A DNA stretch of 33,237 bases from Flavobacteriia bacterium (GCA_947462925.1 CANHQP010000042.1:1-33237), one strand, 5' to 3'. Counted from the stretch's first letter, positions 8,320 to 16,583 are shown. Notes: generated from the letters alone by a model not told the origin. A program made the numbers and translations.

Positions 8320-9432
8320 CTATCGATAAACACTCCTCAATTCATAATTTGAGCTTCTTCCTCCACTTGCTTCTTTTTGCAAGATATCCTTTTTGATCAA
8401 ATCTTGAATATCACGAAGCGCGGTATCTTGTGAACATTTATTCATCTTTCCCCATTTTGTAGTTGTTAATTTGCCATCAAAACCATCCAACAATCTGTTG
8501 ATTATTTTTCGCTGCCTATCGTTCAACACGGTAGCTGCATGTATTTTCCAGAATTCTGCTTTGCTAAGAATTAACGCTAAAGTTTCTTCGGTTGATTCAA
8601 TTGCATTGATTAAACATTGTAAAAACCACAAAATCCATTCTGTAATGTCTGAAGTTCCTTTTTGTGACTTTTCAAGTTTTTCATAATACTGCTTTCTTTC
8701 AATTCTAATTTGAGCAGACATACTATAAAAACGCTGAATACTCTTGTCAGAACGCGCCAAAATCATATCTGTTATTGCCCTTGTGATTCTTCCATTTCCA
8801 TCGTCGAATGGATGTATTGTCACGAACCAAAAATGAGCAATTGCTGCTTTAAGTACCAAATCTAATTCATGGTCATTTTCAAACCAACTTAAGAATTTTG
8901 CTACTTCAGCTTCGATTCTCTCAGAACTTGGAGCTTGAAAATGAACTCTTCCTCTCCCCATTGGTCCTGACACAACTTGCATCGGACCTGTAGTGTCTTT
9001 TCTCCAATCAGCAACTGTGATTTTATAGATATTACTATAACCTGAAGGAAATAACGCTGAATGCCAACCAAATAATCTTTCTTTTGTTAGTGGAAAATGA
9101 AATCTTTGTGTCGCGTCTAGCATCATTTCAACGATTCCATCCACATGTCGTCCTGTTTCTACTGCAACGGCGATATCAATTCCTAATCTACGTGCGATGG
9201 ACGAACGTACTTGCTCTATTTCTAAAAATTCACCTTCAATTTCAGATGATTTTACAACATCTAATGTGAGCGTATTAAGCACTGCTTCATTCTGCAAATC
9301 AAAACCAAGCGCTTCCATTTTTCCAAAAAGTCTGCCTTGAAGATTTCTCGCCTCGCCAAGTTTTATCATCACTTGCTGATTGTCCCAAGTAAAATCTGTC
9401 CAACTTCCTATTTCGTGTATATAGACTCCCAT
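8320..9432 (-). CDS. Second Fic/DUF4172 family protein, paralogue of the gene at 171-1280
   Basis: It has the same architecture as the first copy: DUF4172-like N-terminus (MGVYIHEIGSW), inhibitory motif SSEIEG (SxxxEG), catalytic motif HPFDDGNGRITR, and a C-terminal winged-helix segment ending GGRSSNYEL. The catalytic histidine, acidic residue and Asn-Gly-Arg are all present, so AMP transfer is plausible. In the likely recognition helix it reads CSQDTALRDIQDLI where the first copy reads CSKDSAIRDINDLI. This is interesting because the operator cores of the two genes also differ. The start was set at the ATG at 9432. A TTG at 9441 would add three residues and would put the whole first operator copy inside the reading frame. 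Both copies point the same way, 7 kb apart, which suggests duplication followed by divergence, or two independent acquisitions. Confidence 0.93.
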   Translation of the reverse strand: MGVYIHEIGSWTDFTWDNQQVMIKLGEARNLQGRLFGKMEALGFDLQNEAVLNTLTLDVVKSSEIEGEFLEIEQVRSSIARRLGIDIAVAVETGRHVDGIVEMMLDATQRFHFPLTKERLFGWHSALFPSGYSNIYKITVADWRKDTTGPMQVVSGPMGRGRVHFQAPSSERIEAEVAKFLSWFENDHELDLVLKAAIAHFWFVTIHPFDDGNGRITRAITDMILARSDKSIQRFYSMSAQIRIERKQYYEKLEKSQKGTSDITEWILWFLQCLINAIESTEETLALILSKAEFWKIHAATVLNDRQRKIINRLLDGFDGKLTTTKWGKMNKCSQDTALRDIQDLIKKDILQKEASGGRSSNYELRSVYR

Positions 9433-9527
9433 TCTCCGCAAATTATGCGGTAAATATACAACTTATTCTCCGCAAAACAAAATATTCTCCGCAAATCATG
9501 CGGTGATTAAAGTAGATAATCTCCGCA
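9431..9527 (-). promoter_or_regulatory. Four-site operator array of Fic gene 2 (core ATTCTCCGCA)
   Basis: Copies of ATTCTCCGCA start at 9431, 9465 and 9484, with a one-mismatch copy (AATCTCCGCA) at 9518. The spacings are 34, 19 and 34 bp. Inverted partners again follow sites 1 and 3 at an offset of exactly 15 bp: TGCGGTAAAT at 9446-9455 and TGCGGTGATT at 9499-9508, each 8 of 10 matches. Site 1 touches the ATG, its partner overlaps the -7 box, site 2 lies in the promoter spacer and site 3 lies just beyond -33. The layout is that of the first Fic gene with a changed central triplet. Confidence 0.8.
9451..9480 (-). promoter_or_regulatory. Core promoter of Fic gene 2
   Basis: TTG at 9480-9478, a 19-base spacer, then TATATTTA at 9458-9451 (one mismatch to TAnnTTTG). 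It has the same register to the operator sites as in the first Fic gene, which supports both calls. Confidence 0.55.
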
Positions 9528-9604
9528 TACTTGATTTGTTTTAAGTTAAAAAATCCATTCCAGAAACAGAACCAACGTCAAAATCCTTCCAAAAATCAAT
9601 TCAC

Positions 9605-9639
9605 AAAAAAAATCCCCGCTCAAAATTGAACGAGGATTT
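9605..9639 (-). terminator. Terminator downstream of pnp
   Basis: Arms 9610-9623 and 9626-9639 form a 14-pair stem on the minus strand (12 Watson-Crick and 2 G-U), followed by a run of T from the A-tract at 9605-9612. On the plus strand the two G-U pairs become C-A mismatches, so the hairpin is specific to the minus-strand transcript. It lies about 145 bp past the pnp stop; the heptad repeat lies between. Confidence 0.75.
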
Positions 9640-9740
9640 ATTTAGATTTTATGACTTTAAGATGTTAAGATATTAAGAACAGACCGCTTCAAATTCTCTG
9701 AAAATCTTCAAATAAATCCAAAAACTAAGAAAATTTTAAA

Positions 9741-9781
9741 GTCTATTGTCTTTAGTCTAATGTCTATTATCTTTCGTCTCC
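9741..9781. repeat. Heptad repeat block downstream of pnp
   Basis: Six consecutive 7-bp units of the form GTCTNNT (GTCTATT, GTCTTTA, GTCTAAT, GTCTATT, ATCTTTC, GTCTCCT) run right up to the pnp stop codon. The same unit appears at 11938-12180 and, inverted, at 12600-12645. Confidence 0.75.
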
Positions 9782-11914
9782 TTATGCTTCTTTCTTCTCT
9801 GGTCTTGGCAACAACACTTTACGAGAAAGTTTCCACTTCTTCGTTTTTTCGTCTTTACCCATCACTTTGAAACGAACCATGTCTCCTTCTTTGCAAACAT
9901 CTTCCATTTTAGCGATTTTGTCCCAGTTGAATTCTGAAATGTGAATCAAACCGTCAGTTCCTGGAAGAATCTCAACGAAACATCCGTAAGCTTGTAATGA
10001 TTTGATTTTTCCTTCGTATTCAACACCAACTTCAACTGTTGGAGGGAAAGCGATCAATTTGATTCTTCCAACTGCAGCATTCATATCGTCTGCGTTGTTA
10101 GACATCACTTGAACTCTTCCTTGTCCGCCTTCCAATTCTTCGATTGTGATCACCGTGTTGGTTTCTTTTTGCATCGCTTGGATGATTTTTCCACCAGGTC
10201 CGATAATCGCACCAATCATTTCATTCGGAACGTTAAACGCTTCGATTCTTGGAGTTTGTGGTTTGAATTCAGGATTTGGTACAGCAATAGTTTCAACAAT
10301 TTTATTCAAAATGTGTAAACGTCCTGCTCTCGCTTGTTCCAATGCTTGAATCAATACTTCGTATGGTAAACCATCCACTTTGATGTCCATTTGACAAGCG
10401 GTGATTCCTTTAGAAGTACCAGTAACTTTGAAATCCATATCTCCCAAGTGATCTTCATCACCTAAGATGTCAGATAATACAACAAATTTACCATCGTCAG
10501 CGATCAATCCCATTGCGATACCAGAAACTGGCGCTTTGATTTGAACACCTCCGTCCATCAAAGCCAACGTTCCAGCACAAACGGTTGCCATGGATGATGA
10601 ACCGTTAGATTCTAAAATTTCAGAAACCAAACGAATCGTGTATGCATTGTCATCAGGAAGTACGTTTTTCAACGCTCTCAATGCCAAGTTTCCGTGACCA
10701 ACTTCACGTCTTGAAGTTCCACGCAATGGTTTCGCTTCTCCAGTTGAAAATGGTGGAAAATTATAGTGTAACATGAATTTTTCTGTTCCACGGAAAGTAA
10801 CTCCGTCTAACAATTGCTCATCCATTTTACCACCCAAAGTCAAAGTTGTCAATGATTGCGTTTCACCACGTGTAAACACAGCAGAACCGTGAACCATTGG
10901 TAAATAATCAACTTCTGCCCAAATTGGTCGAATTTCGTCGAATTTACGACCATCTAAACGTTTTCCTTCGTGCAACATGACATGACGAACCGCTTTCTTT
11001 TTCACTTCAGAGAAGTAAACTGAAATAAAACTGCTCACTTCAGACAATTCTTCTTCAGACAAAGTTGCTTTAAATTCGTCTTTCACTGCGTTGAACAATT
11101 CAGTTCTTGTCGCTTTAGAAGCAATTCCTTGACGTGCAATTTCTCTACATTTTTCCATGCAGAATTCGTAAACACGTGCTTTGATATCTTCATTGTGTGT
11201 TTCGTGAGAGTAAACTCTTTTTGGACTCGCAGCAGGAATCAACGCAGCTAATTCCAATTGGAATTGACATTGTTCGATAATAGCAGCGTGAGCGATTTTA
11301 ATCACTTCAACCATTTCCAATTCAGAGATTTCTTTCATTTCACCTTCCAACATCACGATGTCTTTGATTGTACCAGCAATCATAATATCGATGTCAGAAT
11401 CTTTCATTTCAGAAACTGTTGGGTTGATGACATACTCGCCGTTTACACGACCAACACGTACTTCAGACATTGGCCCGTTGAAAGGAATGTTTGAAACCGC
11501 AATTGCAGCAGAGGCAGCCAAACCACACAACGCATCTGGTTGGTGTTCGCCATCATAAGCCAACAATTGAATCATCAATTGTACTTCAGCATGGTAATCA
11601 TCTGGGAAAAGTGGACGCAAAGCGCGGTCAACCAAACGCATGATTAAAACTTCACCATCTGAAGGTCTTGCTTCTCTGCGGAAGAATCCACCAGGGATTT
11701 TACCTGCAGCTGCAAATTTCTCTTTGTAGTCTACCGTCAACGGTAAAAAATCTACTCCATCTTTCGCTTCCGGAGCAGCAACCACAGTTGCCAACATCAC
11801 GGTGTTGCCCATTTGTAACACTACGGAGCCGTCAGCTTGTTTTGCCAACTTGCCTGTCTCGATGGAGATTTCTTTTCCTCCGGTAGTGATGGACCTTTTT
11901 GTTCCTATGTTCAT
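9782..11914 (-). CDS. pnp: Polyribonucleotide nucleotidyltransferase (PNPase)
   Basis: PNPase is a 3'-5' phosphorolytic exoribonuclease of mRNA decay that forms a trimer. The sequence shows two RNase-PH-like domains joined by a helical domain, with the active-site region [20 protein letters not shown] ahead of the second core. A KH domain ([16 protein letters not shown]) and a C-terminal S1 domain ([30 protein letters not shown]) follow, and the basic tail ends [13 protein letters not shown] chose the ATG at 11914 ([24 protein letters not shown]). An earlier in-frame start at 11944 would add ten polar residues that overlap the repeat tract. The gene follows rpsO, as in many bacteria, but a terminator and a 240-bp repeat separate the two. 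Confidence 0.97.
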   Translation of the reverse strand: MNIGTKRSITTGGKEISIETGKLAKQADGSVVLQMGNTVMLATVVAAPEAKDGVDFLPLTVDYKEKFAAAGKIPGGFFRREARPSDGEVLIMRLVDRALRPLFPDDYHAEVQLMIQLLAYDGEHQPDALCGLAASAAIAVSNIPFNGPMSEVRVGRVNGEYVINPTVSEMKDSDIDIMIAGTIKDIVMLEGEMKEISELEMVEVIKIAHAAIIEQCQFQLELAALIPAASPKRVYSHETHNEDIKARVYEFCMEKCREIARQGIASKATRTELFNAVKDEFKATLSEEELSEVSSFISVYFSEVKKKAVRHVMLHEGKRLDGRKFDEIRPIWAEVDYLPMVHGSAVFTRGETQSLTTLTLGGKMDEQLLDGVTFRGTEKFMLHYNFPPFSTGEAKPLRGTSRREVGHGNLALRALKNVLPDDNAYTIRLVSEILESNGSSSMATVCAGTLALMDGGVQIKAPVSGIAMGLIADDGKFVVLSDILGDEDHLGDMDFKVTGTSKGITACQMDIKVDGLPYEVLIQALEQARAGRLHILNKIVETIAVPNPEFKPQTPRIEAFNVPNEMIGAIIGPGGKIIQAMQKETNTVITIEELEGGQGRVQVMSNNADDMNAAVGRIKLIAFPPTVEVGVEYEGKIKSLQAYGCFVEILPGTDGLIHISEFNWDKIAKMEDVCKEGDMVRFKVMGKDEKTKKWKLSRKVLLPRPEKKEA

Positions 11915-11937
11915 ATTTGTATTATTACAATTTTTTT

Positions 11938-12180
11938 TAGACAATAGACATTAGATATTAGACTATAGACTTTGAAGTCTGTTTTCTGTTATCGAGCGTC
12001 TGTTGTCTTTTTTTAGACTAAAGATTAGAGACTTTAGACACTAGACTTTTTTAGTCTTTTGTCTGGTATCTGTCGTCTTTTGTCTTTTGTCTGTTTTTAG
12101 ATTTGAGAAATTAGACTGTCTTTCATCTATTGTCTTCTGTCTAATGTCTAATGTCTAATGTCTTTCTTCTTGTGTCTTTT
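11938..12180. repeat. Alternating heptad repeat array between rpsO and pnp
   Basis: About 240 bp consist mainly of 7-bp-period units of the form AGACNNT or its complement ANNGTCT, in alternating blocks. AGAC orientation occupies roughly 11938-11972, 12014-12046 and 12094-12116. GTCT orientation occupies roughly 11998-12013, 12050-12093 and 12117-12180. The cleanest part is GTCTAAT three times in a row near 12140-12165. The alternation allows long imperfect hairpins in RNA. No credible gene lies inside. It fills the pnp leader, so it would be transcribed if pnp starts from within or upstream of it. Confidence 0.8.
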
Positions 12181-12218
12181 AAAAAATAGAAAAGGCAAAC
12201 GAATTACTTCGATTGCCT
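12181..12218 (-). terminator. rpsO terminator
   Basis: Arms AGGCAAACGAA (12193-12203) and TTCGATTGCCT (12208-12218) form an 11-bp stem with one mismatch and a 4-base loop. On the minus strand it is followed by TTTTCTATTTTTT (12193-12181). It sits 26 bp after the rpsO stop. Confidence 0.8.
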
Positions 12219-12244
12219 CTCCTGTTCTTTTTGTGCCAAAGTTA

Positions 12245-12514
12245 TTAACGACGTAAGCCAAGTTCTTTAACAATTGCACGGTATCTTGAAATTTCTTTTT
12301 TCTTCAAGTAATCCAACAAACTTCTTCTTTTACCTACTAATAATTGAAGAGATCTTTGCGTAACGTAATCGTGACGATTTTTCTTCAAGTGCTCAGTCAA
12401 GTGAGAAATTCTGTAAGTAAACAAAGCGATCTGACCTTCTGCAGACCCAGTGTTTGTTGCTGATCCTCCGTGTTTTTCGAAGATTGCAGTTTTGTTTTCT
12501 GGTGCTAAATACAT
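12245..12514 (-). CDS. rpsO: 30S ribosomal protein S15
   Basis: The 89-residue product is a primary 16S rRNA-binding protein of the small-subunit platform. The sequence is characteristic: GSAEGQIALFTYRISHLTEHLKKN, then HDYVTQRSLQLLVGKRRSLLDYL, ending KELGLRR. The length matches the family. It has its own promoter (12559-12566) and terminator, so its transcription is largely uncoupled from pnp downstream. Confidence 0.97.
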   Translation of the reverse strand: MYLAPENKTAIFEKHGGSATNTGSAEGQIALFTYRISHLTEHLKKNRHDYVTQRSLQLLVGKRRSLLDYLKKKEISRYRAIVKELGLRR

Positions 12515-12558
12515 GCTAAAATTAATTAATGTTTATTATGTAGTCATTATTGACGGGG

Positions 12559-12566
12559 CAAAGATA
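12559..12566 (-). promoter_or_regulatory. -7 element of the rpsO promoter
   Basis: TATCTTTG followed by CCCC on the minus strand is an exact TAnnTTTG match 45 bases before the rpsO ATG. No exact TTG lies at the expected -33 distance. Confidence 0.5.
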
Positions 12567-12599
12567 GTCATTTATTTTTAAAACTTGAAAGTTTTTTTG

Positions 12600-12645
12600 A
12601 GACCATAGATATTAGACCATAGATATTAGACCATAGACAATAGAC
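12600..12645. repeat. Heptad repeat block upstream of rpsO
   Basis: Six and a half perfect-period units: AGACCAT, AGATATT, AGACCAT, AGATATT, AGACCAT, AGACAAT, AGAC. It is the most regular of the three blocks around rpsO-pnp, lying upstream of the rpsO promoter. The rest of the 268-bp gap 12515-12782 holds no gene. Confidence 0.8.
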
Positions 12646-12767
12646 TTTTTAATTTTCTTGAATTTTTAGAATTATTCTAAAGTAAGGAAATTATTGTAAT
12701 AATTTAGTCTAATACTTGCTTTACAACGGTTCTGCAGGCTAACATCTTAAGTCTTGAAAAAAAAAGT

Positions 12768-12775
12768 TACTTTTG
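12768..12775 (+). promoter_or_regulatory. Possible -7 element of the YidD-like operon
   Basis: TACTTTTG matches TAnnTTTG exactly but ends only 7 bases before the ATG at 12783, so the transcript would be leaderless or nearly so. No TTG sits at the right distance upstream. It may be a chance match. Confidence 0.35.
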
Positions 12776-12782
12776 AACCACA

Positions 12783-13250
12783 ATGAATCAAAACAAATCC
12801 TTTTTGCGCAATATTTTGGTGAAATCTATTTTTGGATTGTTTATTATGCTTTGGGTGAATGTTGGATTCTCGCAAGTTGAAAATGCGAATAAAGTTTCTA
12901 AGAAAATTACAAACACCGTTTTGGCGCCTTATCAAACAAAGGAAAAACCAAAACGTAAAATTTTGAACTTAGAATCTGCAAAAATCACCACCAAACTAAA
13001 TCCTTTGACTTATTTGGCTGCAGGTTTAATGTACACCTACCAAAATGTGCTTTCTGAACAAATTTCCGCGAGTTGTACTTACGAAATAAGTTGTTCTGAA
13101 ATGACTAAAAAGTCTATTGAAAAACATGGACTAATCAAAGGAACGCTCATTGGATTGCATCAATTAACCAATTGTTCAAGATCAATTATCAAAGACCACT
13201 GCGATCATGTAATTTCTCCTGACAACAAAATAATCAATCGCGTTGAATAA
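12783..13250 (+). CDS. Exported YidD-like protein
   Basis: YidD proteins are small, amphipathic, membrane-associated factors that help insertion of inner-membrane proteins with YidC. Residues about 70-135 follow that family: an early YQN(V)LS, then SCTYEISCSEMTKKSIEKHGLIKGTLIGLHQLTNCSR. This parallels the canonical CRYxPTCSxYxxxAIxxHGxxKGxxLxxxRxxRCHP. The protein has 155 residues, about twice the usual 70-90, because it carries an N-terminal signal peptide (FGLFIMLWVNVGFSQ, cut near residue 31) and a Lys-rich linker. That places the domain outside the cytoplasm. The paired cysteines could then form disulfides. It overlaps the next gene by 8 bp. This is a variant, not the housekeeping yidD, and its role is unknown. 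Confidence 0.75.
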   Translation: MNQNKSFLRNILVKSIFGLFIMLWVNVGFSQVENANKVSKKITNTVLAPYQTKEKPKRKILNLESAKITTKLNPLTYLAAGLMYTYQNVLSEQISASCTYEISCSEMTKKSIEKHGLIKGTLIGLHQLTNCSRSIIKDHCDHVISPDNKIINRVE

Positions 13251-14028
13251 AATTTTAAATACCTGCGCTTTCGTTGTTGTCCTGATGGTAAACAATCTCT
13301 TTGCACAAATTGATTTACCTTTTGTTTCACATTTAGGAAAAAGCAATTTGGAACGAGAGCATTTATCATATCTGAAAAGTGTAAACGAAACAGACAGTGT
13401 ATGCTTCCAATTTGCAAAGTATTACTTACAATATCCGGATGATTCACTGTTTTTCATTTATTTCAAAAAATCCAGTGATCAATTTTTGAAAGATTCAAAT
13501 GCTGTGAATTTTGCAAGTATTCAATTTACACAAAACTCGAAAAGCAGTTTTTGGTTTGACACCTGTTTGAATCAAAAAGCAGAAATTCCTCGAATTACCC
13601 AACAATTGTCAATAATTCAAAGTTCTATTAGCAATCCTAAAGAATTTGATTTCAATTTACTTCCAGAAAAATTACAAGTAGATTTTCAAAAATACCAGAA
13701 AATTTCTTCTAAAAAACCAATTGTTGCGCTTTCACTATCGGCAGTAATTCCGGGATTAGGGAAGTTGTATATTGGAAGTAGTAAGTCATTTGCTCTAACC
13801 TTGCTTTCCATGACTGTTTTGGGACTTCAAAGTTATGAAAGTTACCACAGCAAGGGCATTGCACATCCTTTGACAATTGTCAATTTAGGCTTTTTTACAA
13901 CTTATTACGCGGTAAATTTACTGGGAAGTTACAGAGAAACAAAACTGAAAAAGAAAGAAATTAAAACCCAATATCTCATCAATGCGACCAATTATTATCA
14001 TTATAAATATCGTCCTTCTTTGTATTGA
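13243..14028 (+). CDS. Exported membrane protein of unknown function, DUF5683-like C-terminus
   Basis: The 261-residue product starts with a TTG that overlaps the stop of the YidD-like gene. This start is supported because it gives a complete signal peptide (MNKILNTCAFVVVLMVNNLFAQ); the first internal ATG would cut it in half. The middle is soluble and charged. Residues about 160-240 hold two hydrophobic segments with the motif SAVIPGLGKLYIGSSKSFALTLLSM, which resembles the PGxGqxYxG turn of DUF5683/TM2-type membrane modules. The C-terminus is short and basic and overlaps the next gene by 47 bp. The tight overlaps point to translational coupling with the YidD-like gene and with the similar protein downstream. 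Confidence 0.72.
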   Translation: MNKILNTCAFVVVLMVNNLFAQIDLPFVSHLGKSNLEREHLSYLKSVNETDSVCFQFAKYYLQYPDDSLFFIYFKKSSDQFLKDSNAVNFASIQFTQNSKSSFWFDTCLNQKAEIPRITQQLSIIQSSISNPKEFDFNLLPEKLQVDFQKYQKISSKKPIVALSLSAVIPGLGKLYIGSSKSFALTLLSMTVLGLQSYESYHSKGIAHPLTIVNLGFFTTYYAVNLLGSYRETKLKKKEIKTQYLINATNYYHYKYRPSLY

Positions 14029-14794
14029 AAGCTGTTATGCTCAGCAAAATTTCGAAAAAGACTTGTTAGATTTCGAAAGAAGCATTTTTCAAACTTCAGA
14101 CACTTGGAAGAAAAATGAATTGCTTGTTCAAAAAATTCAATTTCTTGCAAAGGCTGATTCAATCGATTTAAAACTGCAAGCAGAAATAGAACGCGTTGAC
14201 CCCTACTATTTGTCTGATTCAATGCGTCAAATATTCACTTGGAATGCGATGTTGGTTTCCTTTTTCAATAAGGAAATTTCATTGACAGTTTATTACATTG
14301 AATCCTTTGAAAAATTGGAAAAAGAACCTTCAACCGGATTTTTGGCGCTGAAATATTTGACCTATTTGGAATACGACACCACCACTGCTTCTCAACTTAA
14401 AAAGGAATTGATATCAAAAGATTCTATTTTTTACGGATTGAATTGCATTGACGAAATCAAAACATACGAAATGCGAAACAAGAAAATGAAACTCTATGCA
14501 GCATTTATTCCCGGAGCAGGAATGATGTTGAATGGAAATGTTGGTAAAGGATTGATTTCTTTATCGCTCAATACAGCAACAATTTTAGCACTTGCTTACT
14601 TGATCAAAGGGAATTTGTATATCAATGCTGTCAGTTGGGGCACTAACTTAGTGGGGAAATTTTACATTGGAGGTACCAATTTGACTCGAACATTGATTGC
14701 AAAGAGAGAATCATCACAAAAAAATAAGCTCGCACAAACATGCGAGCTTACAATTGAAAATATCTTTAAGAAATATCCTTTAGAATTTCGATAA
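13982..14794 (+). CDS. Exported membrane protein of unknown function, third gene of the YidD-like operon
   Basis: The 270-residue product has a signal peptide (MRPIIIIINIVLLCIESCYAQ) and a soluble helical region. From about residue 170 it has a hydrophobic module with FIPGAGMMLNGNVGKGLISLSLNTATILALAYL, which is the same PGxGxxxxG...KG pattern seen in the preceding gene. The two look like distant relatives in tandem, although their soluble parts differ. The last ~25 codons contain the hairpin that serves as terminator for the opposite gene, so the protein tail (NKLAQTCELTIEN) is shaped by that RNA structure. It ends 1 bp before the stop of the convergent gene at 14796. Confidence 0.72.
   Translation: MRPIIIIINIVLLCIESCYAQQNFEKDLLDFERSIFQTSDTWKKNELLVQKIQFLAKADSIDLKLQAEIERVDPYYLSDSMRQIFTWNAMLVSFFNKEISLTVYYIESFEKLEKEPSTGFLALKYLTYLEYDTTTASQLKKELISKDSIFYGLNCIDEIKTYEMRNKKMKLYAAFIPGAGMMLNGNVGKGLISLSLNTATILALAYLIKGNLYINAVSWGTNLVGKFYIGGTNLTRTLIAKRESSQKNKLAQTCELTIENIFKKYPLEFR
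14718..14750 (-). terminator. Terminator of the 14796-16583 gene, inside the convergent gene
   Basis: TAAGCTCGCA (14725-14734) and TGCGAGCTTA (14741-14750) form a perfect 10-bp stem with loop CAAACA. On the minus strand it is followed by seven T (A-tract 14718-14724). It lies 46 bp past the minus-strand stop and within the coding end of the plus-strand gene 13982-14794. Confidence 0.8.
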
Positions 14795-14795
14795 A

Positions 14796-16583
14796 TTATT
14801 TAGTGATCTTAATTGTTCCTAGGTAACCAGTACCTTTTCTAAAATCACCACTCAAACCAACATAATAGAGCATCGGAAAACAAACAAGTGAAGCCGTACA
14901 ACCTGCTGCAGTCAATAAAGGTTTAAATGTAATTCGAGAAGAGTTTATGAAATATTGATTATCATAAACTTGAATTGAAAGTGGATTTACGGATTTTCTA
15001 TCTTTTTTCTCCACACTTGCAGAGTTAACAGTTACTTCCTTTTTACTTGAATTTCCTGATTTCTTGTCAAAGCTTGCATATTCAAATTTGTCACGAATTT
15101 CAGCATTCTTTTTTGATTTTTTTCCTGATTTTGAATTCGCATCCGCTTTCATTGTGGAACCGTAGATTACATAAAAGTTATTTGGATCTGAAACCACACG
15201 TAAATCTTTTATGCTTGTACCACTGTATGTAATTGATCGATCAATATTTGAAGCCCAAACAATATCGCCTTTGGTGTTTAAGTTGAACGCAGTTACATTT
15301 CCCTTGCTACAATAATACCTTGTTGTACAAGAAGTTCCACCACTTGAATTGGTTGTACATGTTGTCACAGAGTAGTTATACATTTTCGAACAAAAAAGTA
15401 CAATATGGTCTTTGTCAAGGATTTTAGCTAACTCGATTTGATAATGGTCATCTAATGCTTCCTCATCCATTTTTTTAGCTTCTGCACCTTTACCTTTTCT
15501 TTTATCTTTTTTCGAAACTCTCGTTGTTTTTTTGTCTTCAACATCATTCTTAAAAAGTTCGTCTAGCGTACTTTTATCAAAGTAAGAATAATTTGGCTCT
15601 GTCATTTCACCACCTTTGATTGTTGTGAAGAAAATTCCATGAGTTCTATTTCCTGAAGGATCTTTTTCCATGTCATTGAAGAAACCATAAAGTCGAATAT
15701 CATCACCTTCATTAACCAAATTGAAATTGAAGACATTCATTCCATCGTACTTAATAGTATATAAATCAGTCTCACTTGTCTCAACATCAACAATATTTAA
15801 AATCGAATAAGAAGTATGTTCTCCTTTTTTAGCTTGCTTACGCTCTTCTTTTGACATGGAAACATTTGTTTTAATGTACAACTTTCCGTCTGGAGTAAAT
15901 TGATATTCTGAAGTAAGTCCGTATGATCTGGAAATTTTGATTACATCCATATCAAATTTTCCTTTATTCGTTTCCTTAAATTCACTATCGATTGTAATAT
16001 ACTCGAATGCAATACTTTCATTTTTATTTTGACCTGTTTCACAGCCGATTAAAACATTGGTCTCATCTGATTGAGAATTCTTAATAACAACAGAAAATGC
16101 ACCAAAACTAGATTGTTTAGTTGAAGGATTTTTGAATGCAACCACTTTTTTGAGTTTGACTTTTTTTCCTAATTCCAAGTCAAATGATTCTGCATAAACT
16201 TCTACTTGATCTTTGGTTGATTTAGTCCAAAAAACAATTAATTCATCTTTCAATACAATTACTTGATTGAATAACATTCCTTTTAGTTTACTAGATCTTG
16301 ATTTATCTTTAGGACTGTTCAAGACAATTTCATCCACTTTTTTCATTGTCTTACGATCGAATGAAAGCAATTTGATTTTCTTGTTCTGCTTTTTCGGTCT
16401 GTATGCAAGGTTTTTATACAAACCATAAACATAATCCTCAGATGACCCAACAAAATCATTAAAGAATCCATCTTTAGAATTGTCATAAGTCATTTTGCTT
16501 GACCACTTTAACTCAAGGGTTTGAGCAGAAAGTTGGGGGAAAATTGAAGCTGTAAAGAAAAGTAAGGCAATAAATTTTTTCAT
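14796..16583 (-). CDS. Exported protein of unknown function
   Basis: About 595 residues from the ATG at 16583, chosen because it opens a signal peptide (MKKFIALLFFTASIFPQLSAQ). An upstream in-frame start at 16622 adds 13 residues in front of it. The body reads like a long beta-rich domain with many short strands (ELIVFWTKSTKDQVEVYAESFD, LYIKTNVSMS), perhaps a propeller, though I cannot define blades. Around 370-395 there is a Lys/Arg-rich insert (KKDKRKGKGAEAKK). After it comes a Cys/Thr-rich patch (CTTNSSGGTSCTTRYYC) that may form disulfides. A late hydrophobic stretch (LLTAAGCTASLVCFPMLYYVG) could be a membrane segment. There is no T9SS tail. I do not recognise the family. The 272-bp gap 16584-16855 shows nothing clear. 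Confidence 0.7.
   Translation of the reverse strand: MKKFIALLFFTASIFPQLSAQTLELKWSSKMTYDNSKDGFFNDFVGSSEDYVYGLYKNLAYRPKKQNKKIKLLSFDRKTMKKVDEIVLNSPKDKSRSSKLKGMLFNQVIVLKDELIVFWTKSTKDQVEVYAESFDLELGKKVKLKKVVAFKNPSTKQSSFGAFSVVIKNSQSDETNVLIGCETGQNKNESIAFEYITIDSEFKETNKGKFDMDVIKISRSYGLTSEYQFTPDGKLYIKTNVSMSKEERKQAKKGEHTSYSILNIVDVETSETDLYTIKYDGMNVFNFNLVNEGDDIRLYGFFNDMEKDPSGNRTHGIFFTTIKGGEMTEPNYSYFDKSTLDELFKNDVEDKKTTRVSKKDKRKGKGAEAKKMDEEALDDHYQIELAKILDKDHIVLFCSKMYNYSVTTCTTNSSGGTSCTTRYYCSKGNVTAFNLNTKGDIVWASNIDRSITYSGTSIKDLRVVSDPNNFYVIYGSTMKADANSKSGKKSKKNAEIRDKFEYASFDKKSGNSSKKEVTVNSASVEKKDRKSVNPLSIQVYDNQYFINSSRITFKPLLTAAGCTASLVCFPMLYYVGLSGDFRKGTGYLGTIKITK

Noticed and set aside
11938..12180. Repeat-rich tract as a CRISPR array
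   Set aside because: The repeat unit is only 7 bp, there are no spacers of constant length, and no cas genes lie nearby.
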